Positions 8,893 to 17,157 of a stretch of 64,000 nucleotides of DNA are shown in pieces (position 1 is the stretch's first letter; each line of letters opens with the position of its first letter). The stretch lies in contig NZ_JVFV01000033.1 in assembly GCF_001073085.1 (NCBI RefSeq), positions 49,272 to 113,271 on the forward strand, in the 5' to 3' direction. The stretch comes from Streptococcus pseudopneumoniae. Lineage in GTDB: Bacteria; Bacillota; Bacilli; Lactobacillales; Streptococcaceae. The notes under the pieces were generated by a model, which saw nothing but the letters and a program-made list of their open reading frames with translations, did no database searches and had not been told where the DNA came from. Position numbers and translations under genes: made by a program.

Positions 8893-9178
8893 CTCGTGAA
8901 AAAAGATCCAACCGGGTTTTAATTCGCTTTCTTGTTTTCAAGCTCATGAAAAAGAGGGCCACTGGACCCAAACTCGCTCCCTCATTTCAAAGCTCGTGAA
9001 AAAAAGACCCATCGGGATCTTAATTCGCTTTCTTATTTTCAAGCTCATGAAAAAGAGGGCCACTGGACCTCAACTCGCTCTCCCTTTTCAAAGCTCATGA
9101 AAAAAAGACCCACCCGGGTCGTAATTCGCTTTCTTGTTTTCAAGCTCATGAAAAAGAGGTCCCCCGGACCTCTTTTTT
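8893..9178 (-). repeat. Tandem array of six 50/51-bp terminator-like units behind rpsR
   Basis: Six units start at 8893, 8943, 8993, 9044, 9094 and 9145 and alternate between two types, giving a period of about 101 bp. Each begins with CTCATG or CTCGTG followed by an A-run and a GC-rich inverted repeat such as GACCC/GGGTC. Read on the minus strand, away from rpsR, every unit is a hairpin followed by a T-run of five or more. Hairpins decay with distance: the unit touching rpsR is perfect and the far ones have mismatches. No gene is annotated in this stretch. Confidence 0.9.
9151..9178. terminator. Primary bidirectional terminator of rpsF-ssb-rpsR
   Basis: AAAAAGAGGTCC/GGACCTCTTTTTT forms a 12-bp stem with a 3-4 nt loop and T-runs on both strands, immediately after the rpsR stop. 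It is the last unit of the tandem array. Confidence 0.9.
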
Positions 9179-9416
9179 AATCTTCGTTTACGAAAGGCAT
9201 CAAAGCCATTACGCGAGCGCGTTTGATAGCTGTTGTTACTTTACGTTGGTTTTTAGCTGAAGTTCCTGTTACACGACGAGGAAGGATTTTCCCACGTTCT
9301 GAAACGAAACGGCTAAGAAGCTCAGTATCTTTGTAATCAACATATTCAATTTTGTTTGCTGCGATGTAATCAACTTTTTTACGGCGTTTGAATCCGCCAC
9401 GACGTTGTTGAGCCAT
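9177..9416 (-). CDS. rpsR: 30S ribosomal protein S18
   Basis: A 79-residue basic protein with the family signature [20 protein letters not shown] and the tail [10 protein letters not shown]. It binds 16S rRNA as a heterodimer with S6. It is the last gene of rpsF-ssb-rpsR, 32 nt after ssb, and ends inside the terminator array. Length is normal. Confidence 0.98.
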   Translation of the reverse strand: MAQQRRGGFKRRKKVDYIAANKIEYVDYKDTELLSRFVSERGKILPRRVTGTSAKNQRKVTTAIKRARVMALMPFVNED

Positions 9417-9448
9417 GTTTTTTTCTCCTTTATAGTATTAATTGTCCA

Positions 9449-9919
9449 TTAGAATGGTAAATCATCATCTGAAATATCCAAAGGATTCGTTGTTCCGAAT
9501 GGATTTTCATCACGTGAAAAGTCAGGTACTGATTGAGTAGGTACTGAATAGTTTGAACTTGGTGCAGAATAAGATCCACCAGTATGTCCTTCACGCACAC
9601 TACGGCTTTCCAACATTTGGAAATTCTCAGCCACGACTTCCGTCACGTAGACACGTTGTCCTTGCTGGTTATCGTAACTACGAGTCTGAATACGACCTGT
9701 CACCCCGATAAGTGAGCCTTTTTTAGCCCAATTAGCAAGATTCTCAGCCTGTTGGCGCCACATAACGACATTGATAAAATCAGCCTCACGTTCGCCATTT
9801 TGACTCTTAAATGTACGGTTTACTGCAAGAGTAAAAGTCGCAACTGCTACATTTGATGGGGTATAACGCAACTCAGCGTCACGAGTCATACGCCCTACAA
9901 GTACAACATTGTTAATCAT
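9449..9919 (-). CDS. ssb: Single-stranded DNA-binding protein (replicative SsbA type)
   Basis: A 156-residue SSB. The N-terminal OB fold ([19 protein letters not shown]) covers residues 1-105, followed by a Ser/Gly/Pro-rich linker and the acidic interaction tip DISDDDLPF, which recruits replication and repair partners. Lying between rpsF and rpsR is the standard arrangement of the essential replicative paralogue; the competence paralogue SsbB is encoded elsewhere in these species. Confidence 0.97.
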   Translation of the reverse strand: MINNVVLVGRMTRDAELRYTPSNVAVATFTLAVNRTFKSQNGEREADFINVVMWRQQAENLANWAKKGSLIGVTGRIQTRSYDNQQGQRVYVTEVVAENFQMLESRSVREGHTGGSYSAPSSNYSVPTQSVPDFSRDENPFGTTNPLDISDDDLPF

Positions 9920-9930
9920 AATCTACCTTC

Positions 9931-10221
9931 TTACGCGTCAAGTTTGACGATCATGTGACGAAGAATGTCAGCGTTGATTTTTGAAAGACGGTCAAACTCT
10001 TTAAGAGCTGCATCATCATTTGCTTCAACGTTAACGATGTGGTAAAGTCCTTCGCGGAAATCTTGGATTTCGTATGCAAGACGACGTTTTTCCCATGTTT
10101 TTGATTCAACAACAGTTGCACCGTTGTCAGTCAAGATAGAGTCAAAACGTGCTACCAAAGCGTTTTTCGCTTCTTCTTCAATGTTTGGACGAATGATATA
10201 AAGAATTTCGTATTTAGCCAT
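9931..10221 (-). CDS. rpsF: 30S ribosomal protein S6
   Basis: A 96-residue protein with the S6 signature ([17 protein letters not shown], then RLAYEI and [10 protein letters not shown]). It forms a dimer with S18, encoded two genes downstream. First gene of the operon, with a structured leader of about 75 nt and a Shine-Dalgarno AAAGGAGGA. Confidence 0.98.
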   Translation of the reverse strand: MAKYEILYIIRPNIEEEAKNALVARFDSILTDNGATVVESKTWEKRRLAYEIQDFREGLYHIVNVEANDDAALKEFDRLSKINADILRHMIVKLDA

Positions 10222-10292
10222 TGATATGTTCCTCCTTTTGGTCTAATGACCCCAAGACATTGCAAGGGGTAAGTGAGGTTTGCTCACAATAA
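10222..10292 (-). promoter_or_regulatory. Candidate S6:S18 autoregulatory leader of rpsF
   Basis: The 5' UTR contains two stem-loops read on the minus strand: GTGAG/CTCAC and then ACCCC/GGGGT with a 13-nt loop. Many firmicutes regulate rpsF-ssb-rpsR by S6:S18 binding to a leader hairpin in this position. I did not verify the conserved bulge, so this is a positional and structural candidate. Confidence 0.5.
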
Positions 10293-10295
10293 ATT

Positions 10296-10324
10296 ATTAT
10301 ACTAGAAAAAAATTTTTTTAGCAA
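10296..10324 (-). promoter_or_regulatory. rpsF operon promoter
   Basis: Minus strand TTGCTA (10319-10324), 17-bp spacer, TATAAT (10296-10301), embedded in an A/T tract. Confidence 0.6.
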
Positions 10325-10360
10325 GTAAAAACTGCTTCTATTTTATTTTTTACAGTTTTT
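10325..10360 (-). terminator. Candidate terminator of the CBS/ACT gene
   Basis: AAACTG/CAGTTTTT inverted repeat spanning the stop codon of the CBS gene, followed by a short T-run on the minus strand. Stem is AU-rich and the loop is long, so strength is uncertain. Confidence 0.45.
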
Positions 10361-11006
10361 TTGCTAAAGTTTGTGTAATTTCTTCAACTTGAATATTCTC
10401 AGATTCAAATTTCTGTTTAAAGGTAGCTAGATCAACCGTTCCCTCAATTTGAACTTCGATAACAATCTTACCATCTTTACGTGGAATATTAACAGTATGA
10501 GAAATATTTAGATTTTCCTCAACGATTAAAGAAACAATCTTACCAAGTACCCCAACTTCATTTTCTGTGATAAAACGAACACGGATTCCCTCTTCGCCAT
10601 AACCAGAAATTTCAAGAAATGCTCTGAATACATCACGGTCAGTAATGACACCATAGACTTGTCCATTATCAATAACTGGCAAGATTCCAATCTTATTTTT
10701 CAGCATAAGGTAGGTTGCATCTTCCAAACTTGCATAACCGGAGACAGTTACAACATTACGAATCATGACGTCTTTTACTTTTGTTTTATTAAGCAAGTAA
10801 TTCATCTCAAAGATTGAAAGACTCGTTGCTTTTGATGGACTGGCTTCAGCAATTGTTCCTTCTGTTACTAGACCAACTAATTTATCATTTTCAATAACAG
10901 GAAGACGATGCAAACCTTGCTCGCGCATCAAGTCTGCTGCATGTGCTACAGTCGTATCTGGGCTAATATATACGACCTTACGTGTCATAAAATCTTTAAC
11001 TGCCAT
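10350..11006 (-). CDS. CBS-domain and ACT-domain protein (AcuB-like)
   Basis: A 218-residue protein with two CBS domains (residues about 1-60 and 75-135; each with the DVMI/DFMT and VITDRDVFRA type ends) followed by an ACT-like domain at 140-210. Such proteins sense adenine nucleotides and amino acids. It follows the branched-chain amino acid transport operon, so a link to branched-chain amino acid status is plausible but inferred. The gene is often annotated acuB by similarity to Bacillus AcuB, which affects acetoin metabolism; nothing here supports that role. Confidence 0.85.
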   Translation of the reverse strand: MAVKDFMTRKVVYISPDTTVAHAADLMREQGLHRLPVIENDKLVGLVTEGTIAEASPSKATSLSIFEMNYLLNKTKVKDVMIRNVVTVSGYASLEDATYLMLKNKIGILPVIDNGQVYGVITDRDVFRAFLEISGYGEEGIRVRFITENEVGVLGKIVSLIVEENLNISHTVNIPRKDGKIVIEVQIEGTVDLATFKQKFESENIQVEEITQTLAKKL

Positions 11007-11113
11007 AGGAACTCTCCTTTATGTTTATAGCTTTATTATACACTTTTTGCGAAAATCAATCAAACGCTTTCATCTCTTTTTCAAGATTCTGAAAACTCTG
11101 AAATACTATAAAA

Positions 11114-11138
11114 AGAGCCCTATATTAGGGCCCTCAAT
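11114..11138 (-). terminator. Terminator downstream of livF repeats
   Basis: GAGGGCCCTA/TAGGGCTC hairpin followed on the minus strand by TTTTTAT. It is the final strong terminator after the degenerate repeat stretch behind livF. Confidence 0.75.
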
Positions 11139-11144
11139 CTTATG

Positions 11145-11382
11145 ATTATGTAATTTGTTTGGCAATCTTTCCCGCAGACTAAGACAATCTTTATCTGCCG
11201 ACTAAAACAATCCACTGGATTTGATGATTGTCAAACAATCTCTATCCACCGACTAAAAAGGTCACCCAGACTAATGTGGATTGCTTTGCAATCTTTATTC
11301 GCAACCTAAACTAGTCTCCCAGACTATACGAAGATTACTAGGCAATCCTTATCCGCCGACTAAAACAATCCACTGAATTGTT
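11145..11382 (-). repeat. Degenerate tandem repeats behind livF
   Basis: This 240-bp stretch has no gene. On the minus strand it repeats a degenerate unit built from TAGTCGGCGGATAA, AGATTG and CAATC blocks, with small hairpins such as GATTGTTTGACAATC and AACAAT/ATTGTT. The phrase ACTAAAACAATCCACTG occurs twice exactly (around 11201 and 11361). It resembles repeated decay of a terminator region. Confidence 0.7.
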
Positions 11383-12093
11383 TTAGCCACCTAGATATGC
11401 TTTTCTGACTTCGTCTGACGCTGCGAGCTCTTTACCTGTTCCTGATAGGACAATCTTTCCTGTTTCAAGAACATAGCCTCGATCTGCGATAGCTAGTGCT
11501 TTATTGGCATTTTGCTCGATCAAAAGAACGGTCGTACCTTGTTTTTGAATATCTTGGATGATATCAAAAATTTCTTGGATAAAAATTGGAGCAAGCCCCA
11601 TTGATGGTTCATCTAAGAGAAGAAGTTTAGGCGTTGACATAAGCGCACGTCCCATAGCAAGCATCTGCTGTTCACCACCTGATAGAGTAGCTGCATCTTG
11701 GTTTTTACGTTCTTCTAAACGCGGGAAACGTGAAAATACTTTTTTCAGATTTGCTTGATTTTCTTCACGATTTTTCTTAAGGAAGGCTCCCATTTCCAAG
11801 TTTTCCATAACTGTCAAACCAGGGAAGACGTGACGTCCTTCTGGTACTTGAGAAAGTCCTGATGCCACAATTTTTTGTGCAGGCATCTTTTGGATTTCTT
11901 GTCCCAAAAATTCAATTCGACCAGAACTTGGACGAACAAGGCCTGATAAGGTACTAAGGATAGTTGTTTTACCAGCACCGTTTGCACCGATAAGGGAAAC
12001 AACTTCTCCTTCATTGACTTCAAAGCTCACATCACGTACAGCTTGAATCATACCATAGTGTACTGAGAGGTTTTCAACTTTTAACATAGACAT
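11383..12093 (-). CDS. livF: Branched-chain amino acid ABC transporter ATPase LivF
   Basis: ABC ATPase of 236 residues. Walker A GANGAGKTT (near 35-43), signature LSGGEQQM and Walker B LLLLDEPSMGLAP are intact. LivF-type features include the GRHVFPGLTVMENLE Q-loop region. It powers uptake of leucine, isoleucine and valine with LivG. Last gene of livJHMGF; its start overlaps the livG stop by 1 base. Confidence 0.97.
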   Translation of the reverse strand: MSMLKVENLSVHYGMIQAVRDVSFEVNEGEVVSLIGANGAGKTTILSTLSGLVRPSSGRIEFLGQEIQKMPAQKIVASGLSQVPEGRHVFPGLTVMENLEMGAFLKKNREENQANLKKVFSRFPRLEERKNQDAATLSGGEQQMLAMGRALMSTPKLLLLDEPSMGLAPIFIQEIFDIIQDIQKQGTTVLLIEQNANKALAIADRGYVLETGKIVLSGTGKELAASDEVRKAYLGG

Positions 12094-12857
12094 TAGGCTT
12101 CACCTCCAAGATAAGCTTCGATAACACGTTTATTGCTCTTGATTTCATCTGGTGTCCCGTGAGCAATCAAACGACCGTACTCAAGAACATAGATACGCTC
12201 CGTAACTTCCATAACCAAGTTCATATCATGTTCAATCAGCATGATAGTAATGTTGAATTCATCCTTAATACGACGAATCAACTCAGTCAATTCTGCAGTT
12301 TCTTGTGGATTCATACCCGCTGCAGGCTCATCCAAGAAGAGGATTTTAGGTTCTGTAGCAAGAGCACGAACAATTTCCAAACGACGTTGTTGACCATAGG
12401 CTAAATTTTTAGCTAGAGTTTCAGCATCTCCATCCAAATCAAAGATTTTTAGTAATTCTAAGGCTTTAGCTTTCAATTCTTTTTCATTCTTATAAAAAGC
12501 TGGTAAGCGCAAGAAACTTGCAAAAACATGTTGTTTATGATGATTGCTAAATGCAATCAGAACGTTATCCAAAACTGTCAAGTCTTTAAAAAGGCGGATA
12601 TTTTGGAAGGTACGCCCTAAACCAAGAGATGCGATTTTATAGGGTTGCTTGCCATTTAACAAGTGACCATCCAAGGTTACTGTTCCTTCGCTTGGTTCAT
12701 AAACACCTGTCAACAAGTTGAAGAGGGTTGTTTTCCCAGCACCATTCGGTCCAATCAAACCAACAAGTTCACCTTCGTTCAATTCGAGAGTGACGTCCCC
12801 AACGGCTGTCAGACCACCAAAATGTTTGGTTAAATTTTTTACTTCAAGCAATGCCAT
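12093..12857 (-). CDS. livG: Branched-chain amino acid ABC transporter ATPase LivG
   Basis: ABC ATPase of 254 residues with Walker A GPNGAGKTT, the Q-loop region GLGRTFQNIRLF typical of LivG, and Walker B ILFLDEPAAGMNP. The signature segment reads LAYGQQRRLEI in place of LSGGQ, as usual for LivG. It pairs with LivF at the LivHM channel. One-base overlaps join it to livM and livF, so translation is tightly coupled. Confidence 0.97.
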   Translation of the reverse strand: MALLEVKNLTKHFGGLTAVGDVTLELNEGELVGLIGPNGAGKTTLFNLLTGVYEPSEGTVTLDGHLLNGKQPYKIASLGLGRTFQNIRLFKDLTVLDNVLIAFSNHHKQHVFASFLRLPAFYKNEKELKAKALELLKIFDLDGDAETLAKNLAYGQQRRLEIVRALATEPKILFLDEPAAGMNPQETAELTELIRRIKDEFNITIMLIEHDMNLVMEVTERIYVLEYGRLIAHGTPDEIKSNKRVIEAYLGGEA

Positions 12858-13813
12858 TAGTTTTGTCCCTCCTTCTTACCTTTTTTAAAGAGACGTGATA
12901 GGCTCAATTCCCATGTCCCAAGAAGACCACCTGGTCTGAAGATCATAACGAGTACTAAGGCCAAAGCATAGATAATCATACGAACGCTGGCCACGTCTTG
13001 AAGGAGCATGTTCAAGATTCCAAGCACGATTGCAGCAACAATTGCCCCTGTAATGGATCCTAAACCACCAAATACAACGATAATCAATACATTGATAGAG
13101 TTGATGAACGTATAATCTTTTGGTACGACTGATCCGATAAATCCTGACTGAAGAGTACCAGCGATACTTGCAGTAACAGCACCAAAAACAAAAGCGATGA
13201 TTTTGATTTTTGTAGTATTTACCCCTACTGACTCAGCAGCAATCTCATCTTCACGAACAGATAAAGTTAAACGCCCGATAGGACTACGAAGGAAATTGAG
13301 AGTAGCAATCGTTGTAATCACAGCAAAGAAATATACCATTTGCCAAGTTGTAAAGTTAGGAATCCCCAAAATACCAGCTGCACCGTTTGTAAGGCTTCCA
13401 CCATTAATAATGAAGATACGAATAATTTCAGCAACACCAAGTGTCGCAACCGCAAGATAATCCCCTTTCAAGCGTAAGGTAGGAATTCCAACGACCAAGG
13501 CAACCAGACCAGCAATGATTGCACCGAGCAACATAGCTCCAAAGAATGCACCATAGGTTGGAGATTTTGATCCGATAATGGCTGCTGCATAGGCACCAAT
13601 AGCCATAAATCCAGCATGTCCAAGTGAAAACTGACCAGAAAACCCAACGATAAGGTTAAGACCTACTGCTAGAATAATGTTGATACCGATTTGTTCAATA
13701 ATCTGAATATGGAAAAGGTTCAAGACTCCTACAGAAACCAATAGGCTAATCAAACCATATCCAAGCAACAAAAGGAATAACCATAGAATATTAACTTTTA
13801 AATTTTCTTTCAT
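12857..13813 (-). CDS. livM: Branched-chain amino acid ABC transporter permease LivM
   Basis: A 318-residue permease with about eight to ten hydrophobic segments and the family signature GFSGQFSLGHAGFMAIGAYAA near residues 57-77. It forms the membrane channel with LivH. The C-terminus is basic (LFKKGKKEGQN). It lies 3 nt after livH. Confidence 0.95.
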   Translation of the reverse strand: MKENLKVNILWLFLLLLGYGLISLLVSVGVLNLFHIQIIEQIGINIILAVGLNLIVGFSGQFSLGHAGFMAIGAYAAAIIGSKSPTYGAFFGAMLLGAIIAGLVALVVGIPTLRLKGDYLAVATLGVAEIIRIFIINGGSLTNGAAGILGIPNFTTWQMVYFFAVITTIATLNFLRSPIGRLTLSVREDEIAAESVGVNTTKIKIIAFVFGAVTASIAGTLQSGFIGSVVPKDYTFINSINVLIIVVFGGLGSITGAIVAAIVLGILNMLLQDVASVRMIIYALALVLVMIFRPGGLLGTWELSLSRLFKKGKKEGQN

Positions 13814-13816
13814 TGT

Positions 13817-14695
13817 TTACACCTTCTCTTTCACATTCTTACCGAGGATACCAGCTGGGCGAACAATCAAGATTAAGAGCAAGATTCCATACACAATGGC
13901 ATCACGGAAATCTGACATTCCGAAGGCGGTAGCAAATGTCTCCAAAAGACCAATAACAAAGCCACCCAGAGCTGCACCAGGGATAATTCCGATACCACCA
14001 AGAACGGCAGCCACGAATGATTTTATACCTGGAGTCATTCCCATCAATGGTTCAAGAGAGTTATAGTAAAGCGCAATCAAGACACCCGCTGCACCAGCTA
14101 GAGCTGAACCCAATGCAAAGGTGAAACTGATTGTACGGTTCACGTTAATCCCCATCAGCTGAGCAGCATCACTATCTACAGAAACAGCACGCATAGCTTT
14201 CCCCATCTTGGTTTTTTGTACGATGAGTTGTAGAAGAACCATCAAAACAAGTGAGACAGTCAAAATCAACAATTGAATATTTGTTAGACTGATTGGTCCT
14301 AAGTCATAACGCACTGTTTGGATTGCTTGAGGGAAGGCACGTGTGTTGGCACCTACCAGATAGACCATTCCATACTCCAGTAAGAAGGATACCCCGATAG
14401 CTGTAATCAATACAGAGATACGAGTTGAATGACGTAATGGACGATAAGCTAGGAACTCAATGATAACACCGAGAATCGCTGTACCGATCATCGATAAGAT
14501 CAAGGCAACAAAGAAATTTAATTGCAAGGAATTAATCAAAAAATAACCCATGAAAGCACCCATCATGTAAATATCACCATGGGCAAAGTTAATGAGCTTG
14601 ATAATTCCATAAACCATAGTATAACCTAGGGCTAGTAGCGCATAGACACTACCCAAGATTAGACCATTGACAAGTTGTTGAAGCATATGGTTCAC
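13817..14695 (-). CDS. livH: Branched-chain amino acid ABC transporter permease LivH
   Basis: A 292-residue membrane protein with the LivH hallmark GLILGSVYALLALGYTMVYG at the N-terminus and INFAHGDIYMMGAF just after. Partner of LivM. Preceded by a 106-nt gap from livJ that holds a hairpin, which could lower expression of the membrane and ATPase genes relative to the binding protein. Confidence 0.95.
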   Translation of the reverse strand: MNHMLQQLVNGLILGSVYALLALGYTMVYGIIKLINFAHGDIYMMGAFMGYFLINSLQLNFFVALILSMIGTAILGVIIEFLAYRPLRHSTRISVLITAIGVSFLLEYGMVYLVGANTRAFPQAIQTVRYDLGPISLTNIQLLILTVSLVLMVLLQLIVQKTKMGKAMRAVSVDSDAAQLMGINVNRTISFTFALGSALAGAAGVLIALYYNSLEPLMGMTPGIKSFVAAVLGGIGIIPGAALGGFVIGLLETFATAFGMSDFRDAIVYGILLLILIVRPAGILGKNVKEKV

Positions 14696-14758
14696 TCTTT
14701 CTAATTATTATTTTTAGGATTTTTTTAAAAAAAATAATCCTTTCATAAATACCGAAAC

Positions 14759-14784
14759 AGGGAGTGAGTAGAAGCTCATTCCCC
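14759..14784 (-). promoter_or_regulatory. Hairpin between livJ and livH
   Basis: GGGGAATGAG/CTCACTCCC forms a stem with a 6-nt loop read on the minus strand, with no T-run directly behind. Such intercistronic hairpins often stabilise the upstream binding-protein mRNA or reduce read-through. Confidence 0.5.
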
Positions 14785-14801
14785 ATTTACAATATCTATA
14801 A

Positions 14802-15962
14802 TTATGGTTTTACGACTTCTGCTGCTTCAACCTTACCATTGTTCATAGTCATCATGTAAGCAGTTTTGACTGTGTTGTGGTCTGCATCGAAGCTGGTTTG
14901 ACCAGTTACACCTTCAAAGTCTTTTGTTTTAGCAAGGTTATCCTTGATTTCACCAGAGTTTTTAGCACCTTTTGCTGCGTTTGCTACAAGGTGAACTGAA
15001 TCATAAGCCAAGGCTGCAAATGTTGATGGTTCTTCATTGTACTTAGCACGGTAAGCATCAAGGAAGGCTTTTGCTTTTGCTGAAATTTCTACAGTAGTTG
15101 AGAAACCTGAGATGAAGTAGATATTTGATGCGCGTTCAGCAGTTGCTTGTTGTACAAACTCTTCACCGTTGAATCCATCACCACCAATGATTGGTTTATC
15201 AATTCCCATACCACGAGCTTGGTTTACAATCTTACCAGCTTCTGTGTAGTAACCTGGTAATACGATTGCATCAAAGTCTTTATCTTTGATTTTTGTCAAA
15301 GCTGCTTGGAAGTCAGTGTCACCTGATACAAACGTTTCATCTGCTACGATTTCGCCTGAGAATGAATCACGGAATGATTTTGCAACTCCTTTAGCGTAGT
15401 CGCTTGAGTTATCAGTATACAAAACAACTTTCTTAGCGTTCAACTTGTTTGTAACATAGTTAGAAATGATTTTTCCTTGGAAACTATCTTGGAAAGTTCC
15501 GATAAAGAGGTAATCTTGACCTTTAGTCAATCCATCTTGAGTCGCACTTGGCGAAATCAATGGAACACCTGCTTTTGTAGCGTTCGCTACCGCAGCTGCA
15601 GTTGCACCAGATGTCGCAGGTCCTACGATTGCTGATACTTTAGATTGGGTTACAAGGTTAGTTGTAACTGAAGCTGCCTCAGCTGTTTCAGACTTGTTAT
15701 CTTTATCAACTACTTCGATTTGTTTTCCATCGATACCACCTGCGGCATTGATTTCATCAACGGCAAGTTGGGCACCTTTTTGTTCAGATGTTCCGTAGGC
15801 AGCTACGGCACCAGTTTCTTCGAAGTTAAATCCGATTTTGATTGTCTTTTCATCTACTGAGTTACCAGCAGCGTTTGACGCTCCAGACTTCACTTCTCCA
15901 CAGGCTGCAAGAAGTGCTACACTTGCAAGCGCCACAAACGATAGGGCAAATTTTTTCTTCAT
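14802..15962 (-). CDS. livJ: Branched-chain amino acid-binding lipoprotein LivJ
   Basis: A 386-residue periplasmic-binding-type receptor. The N-terminus is a lipoprotein signal (charged MKKKFA, hydrophobic stretch, lipobox LAAC with Cys near residue 21), so it is anchored outside the membrane. The fold begins IKIGFNFEETGAVAAYG, as in Leu/Ile/Val-binding proteins. First gene of the operon, behind a strong promoter overlapped by a near-perfect CodY box. Confidence 0.96.
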   Translation of the reverse strand: MKKKFALSFVALASVALLAACGEVKSGASNAAGNSVDEKTIKIGFNFEETGAVAAYGTSEQKGAQLAVDEINAAGGIDGKQIEVVDKDNKSETAEAASVTTNLVTQSKVSAIVGPATSGATAAAVANATKAGVPLISPSATQDGLTKGQDYLFIGTFQDSFQGKIISNYVTNKLNAKKVVLYTDNSSDYAKGVAKSFRDSFSGEIVADETFVSGDTDFQAALTKIKDKDFDAIVLPGYYTEAGKIVNQARGMGIDKPIIGGDGFNGEEFVQQATAERASNIYFISGFSTTVEISAKAKAFLDAYRAKYNEEPSTFAALAYDSVHLVANAAKGAKNSGEIKDNLAKTKDFEGVTGQTSFDADHNTVKTAYMMTMNNGKVEAAEVVKP

Positions 15963-16003
15963 CTTTTTTGTCTCCTTTTTTCTTAAATAAATAGCATGTT
16001 AAG

Positions 16004-16032
16004 AATATACCGAATTATCTGAAAATTGTCAA
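16004..16032 (-). promoter_or_regulatory. livJ promoter
   Basis: Minus strand TTGACA (16027-16032), 17-bp spacer, TATATT (16004-16009). ATG lies about 42 nt downstream, with Shine-Dalgarno AAAGGAGA. Confidence 0.75.
16013..16027 (-). promoter_or_regulatory. CodY box in the livJ promoter
   Basis: Minus strand AATTTTCAGATAATT matches the CodY consensus AATTTTCWGAAAATT at 14 of 15 positions and lies exactly between the -35 and -10 boxes. CodY would block the promoter when branched-chain amino acids and GTP are plentiful. Confidence 0.75.
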
Positions 16033-16049
16033 CACATTTATCTAAATTT

Positions 16050-16319
16050 TTACATGATAACGTTTTCGCTATTTCTGTAGAGACTACCAACAAAGGGAGT
16101 TTCCAATTCTTGGATATGACATTGTCTCACTTTTTTGACAAATTTCTCTTTTCCTAAACGGCTAACCAGTTCTTCCACTTCTTCTGTTGGGACATAAAGT
16201 TGCAGATAACGGTGTTTTTTAGAGTGGTAACAAATATCACCATAATTATCGAGTTTTTTTGCATCACGATTATAGTATAGGTAGATAATCAGACCAGACC
16301 GATTCTCTTTTTGAAACAT
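16050..16319 (-). CDS. YlbG family protein (DUF2129)
   Basis: An 89-residue basic protein matching the short YlbG family of firmicutes (opening [20 protein letters not shown], then [14 protein letters not shown]). Function unknown; Bacillus ylbG lies in a cluster with ylbF. Here it sits 75 bp after clpP and 87 bp before the livJ promoter. Confidence 0.85.
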   Translation of the reverse strand: MFQKENRSGLIIYLYYNRDAKKLDNYGDICYHSKKHRYLQLYVPTEEVEELVSRLGKEKFVKKVRQCHIQELETPFVGSLYRNSENVIM

Positions 16320-16365
16320 ATTACAACTTCCTTCTAAAAATCTTCTTACTATTATATCAAAAAAA

Positions 16366-16390
16366 GCAAACTCAGTCGAGTTTGCTTCAA
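16366..16390 (-). terminator. clpP terminator
   Basis: AAGCAAACTC/GAGTTTGC hairpin directly after the clpP stop, followed by TTTTTTT on the minus strand. Confidence 0.85.
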
Positions 16391-16394
16391 AAGA

Positions 16395-16985
16395 TTAATT
16401 CAAAGAATTATTAGCCATGATTTCATCAATGAAACCATATTCAAGTGTTTCTTGAGCGCTCATCCAGTAATCACGTTCAGCATCTGCATGGATTTGCTCA
16501 ACTGATTTACCAGAATTATCTGCAAGAATTTGCTCCAAAGTCTTACGAGTTTTAAGCAAGTGTTCAGCAGCAATCGCCATATCTGTTTGCTGTGTACCAC
16601 CACCTGTACCACCCATCGGTTGGTGAATCATGTACTCGGCATTTGGAAGCATAAAACGCTTGCCTTTTGCTCCACTTGAAGCAATGATTGTTCCCATTGA
16701 AGCAGCCATCCCCATAACAATGGTTTGGACATCTGCCTTGATAAAGTTCATAGTATCAACGATTGCCAAACCAGCTGATACAGAACCACCTGGAGTATTT
16801 ACATAAAGGTAGATATCTTTTGTACTATCTTGGGCATCCAAGAAAAGCAATTGGGCGATAACTGAATTGGCCATATTGTCTTCGACTGGTCCAGTCAACA
16901 TAATGATACGATCTTTTAAAAGACGTGAGTAAATGTCATATGAACGTTCTCCACGACTTGTTTGTTCAATAACTACAGGAATCAT
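16395..16985 (-). CDS. clpP: ATP-dependent Clp protease proteolytic subunit
   Basis: Serine protease of 196 residues that assembles as a tetradecamer with Clp ATPases to degrade misfolded and regulatory proteins. Catalytic triad residues are visible: Ser96 in GMAASMG, His121 in MIHQPMGG and Asp172 in ERDYWMSA. The gene is preceded by a promoter carrying a perfect CtsR operator, consistent with heat-shock control, and followed by a terminator. Confidence 0.98.
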   Translation of the reverse strand: MIPVVIEQTSRGERSYDIYSRLLKDRIIMLTGPVEDNMANSVIAQLLFLDAQDSTKDIYLYVNTPGGSVSAGLAIVDTMNFIKADVQTIVMGMAASMGTIIASSGAKGKRFMLPNAEYMIHQPMGGTGGGTQQTDMAIAAEHLLKTRKTLEQILADNSGKSVEQIHADAERDYWMSAQETLEYGFIDEIMANNSLN

Positions 16986-17039
16986 TCATTTCTCCTTCTG
17001 ATTTCTAAATTTCCTAGTCAAGCGACTTGATACAGGACT

Positions 17040-17068
17040 ATTATATCTTTTTGGTCAAAAAAGGTCAA
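17040..17068 (-). promoter_or_regulatory. clpP promoter
   Basis: Minus strand TTGACC (17063-17068), 17-bp spacer, TATAAT (17040-17045). The -35 box lies inside the CtsR operator. Confidence 0.75.
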
Positions 17069-17069
17069 A
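17053..17069. promoter_or_regulatory. CtsR operator of clpP
   Basis: GGTCAAA-AAA-GGTCAAA, a perfect tandem heptamer spaced by 3 bp as in the CtsR consensus RGTCAAANANRGTCAAA. It covers the -35 box. Confidence 0.88.
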
Positions 17070-17157
17070 TTTTTGCTCTATCCTAAAAACAGACACAAAA
17101 ATTCAACCTCCTTTCTAGACTAAAACTAATGGACAGTTTTAGGGTAAGCTTAGAATT

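Noticed and set aside
8893..9178. CRISPR array
   Set aside because: Units are contiguous, without unique spacers, and the repeats are terminator hairpins; no cas genes are present.
17116..17145. Terminator downstream of upp (CTAAAAC/GTTTTAG)
   Set aside because: The stem is short and not followed by a T-run on the minus strand, so it is too weak to call.
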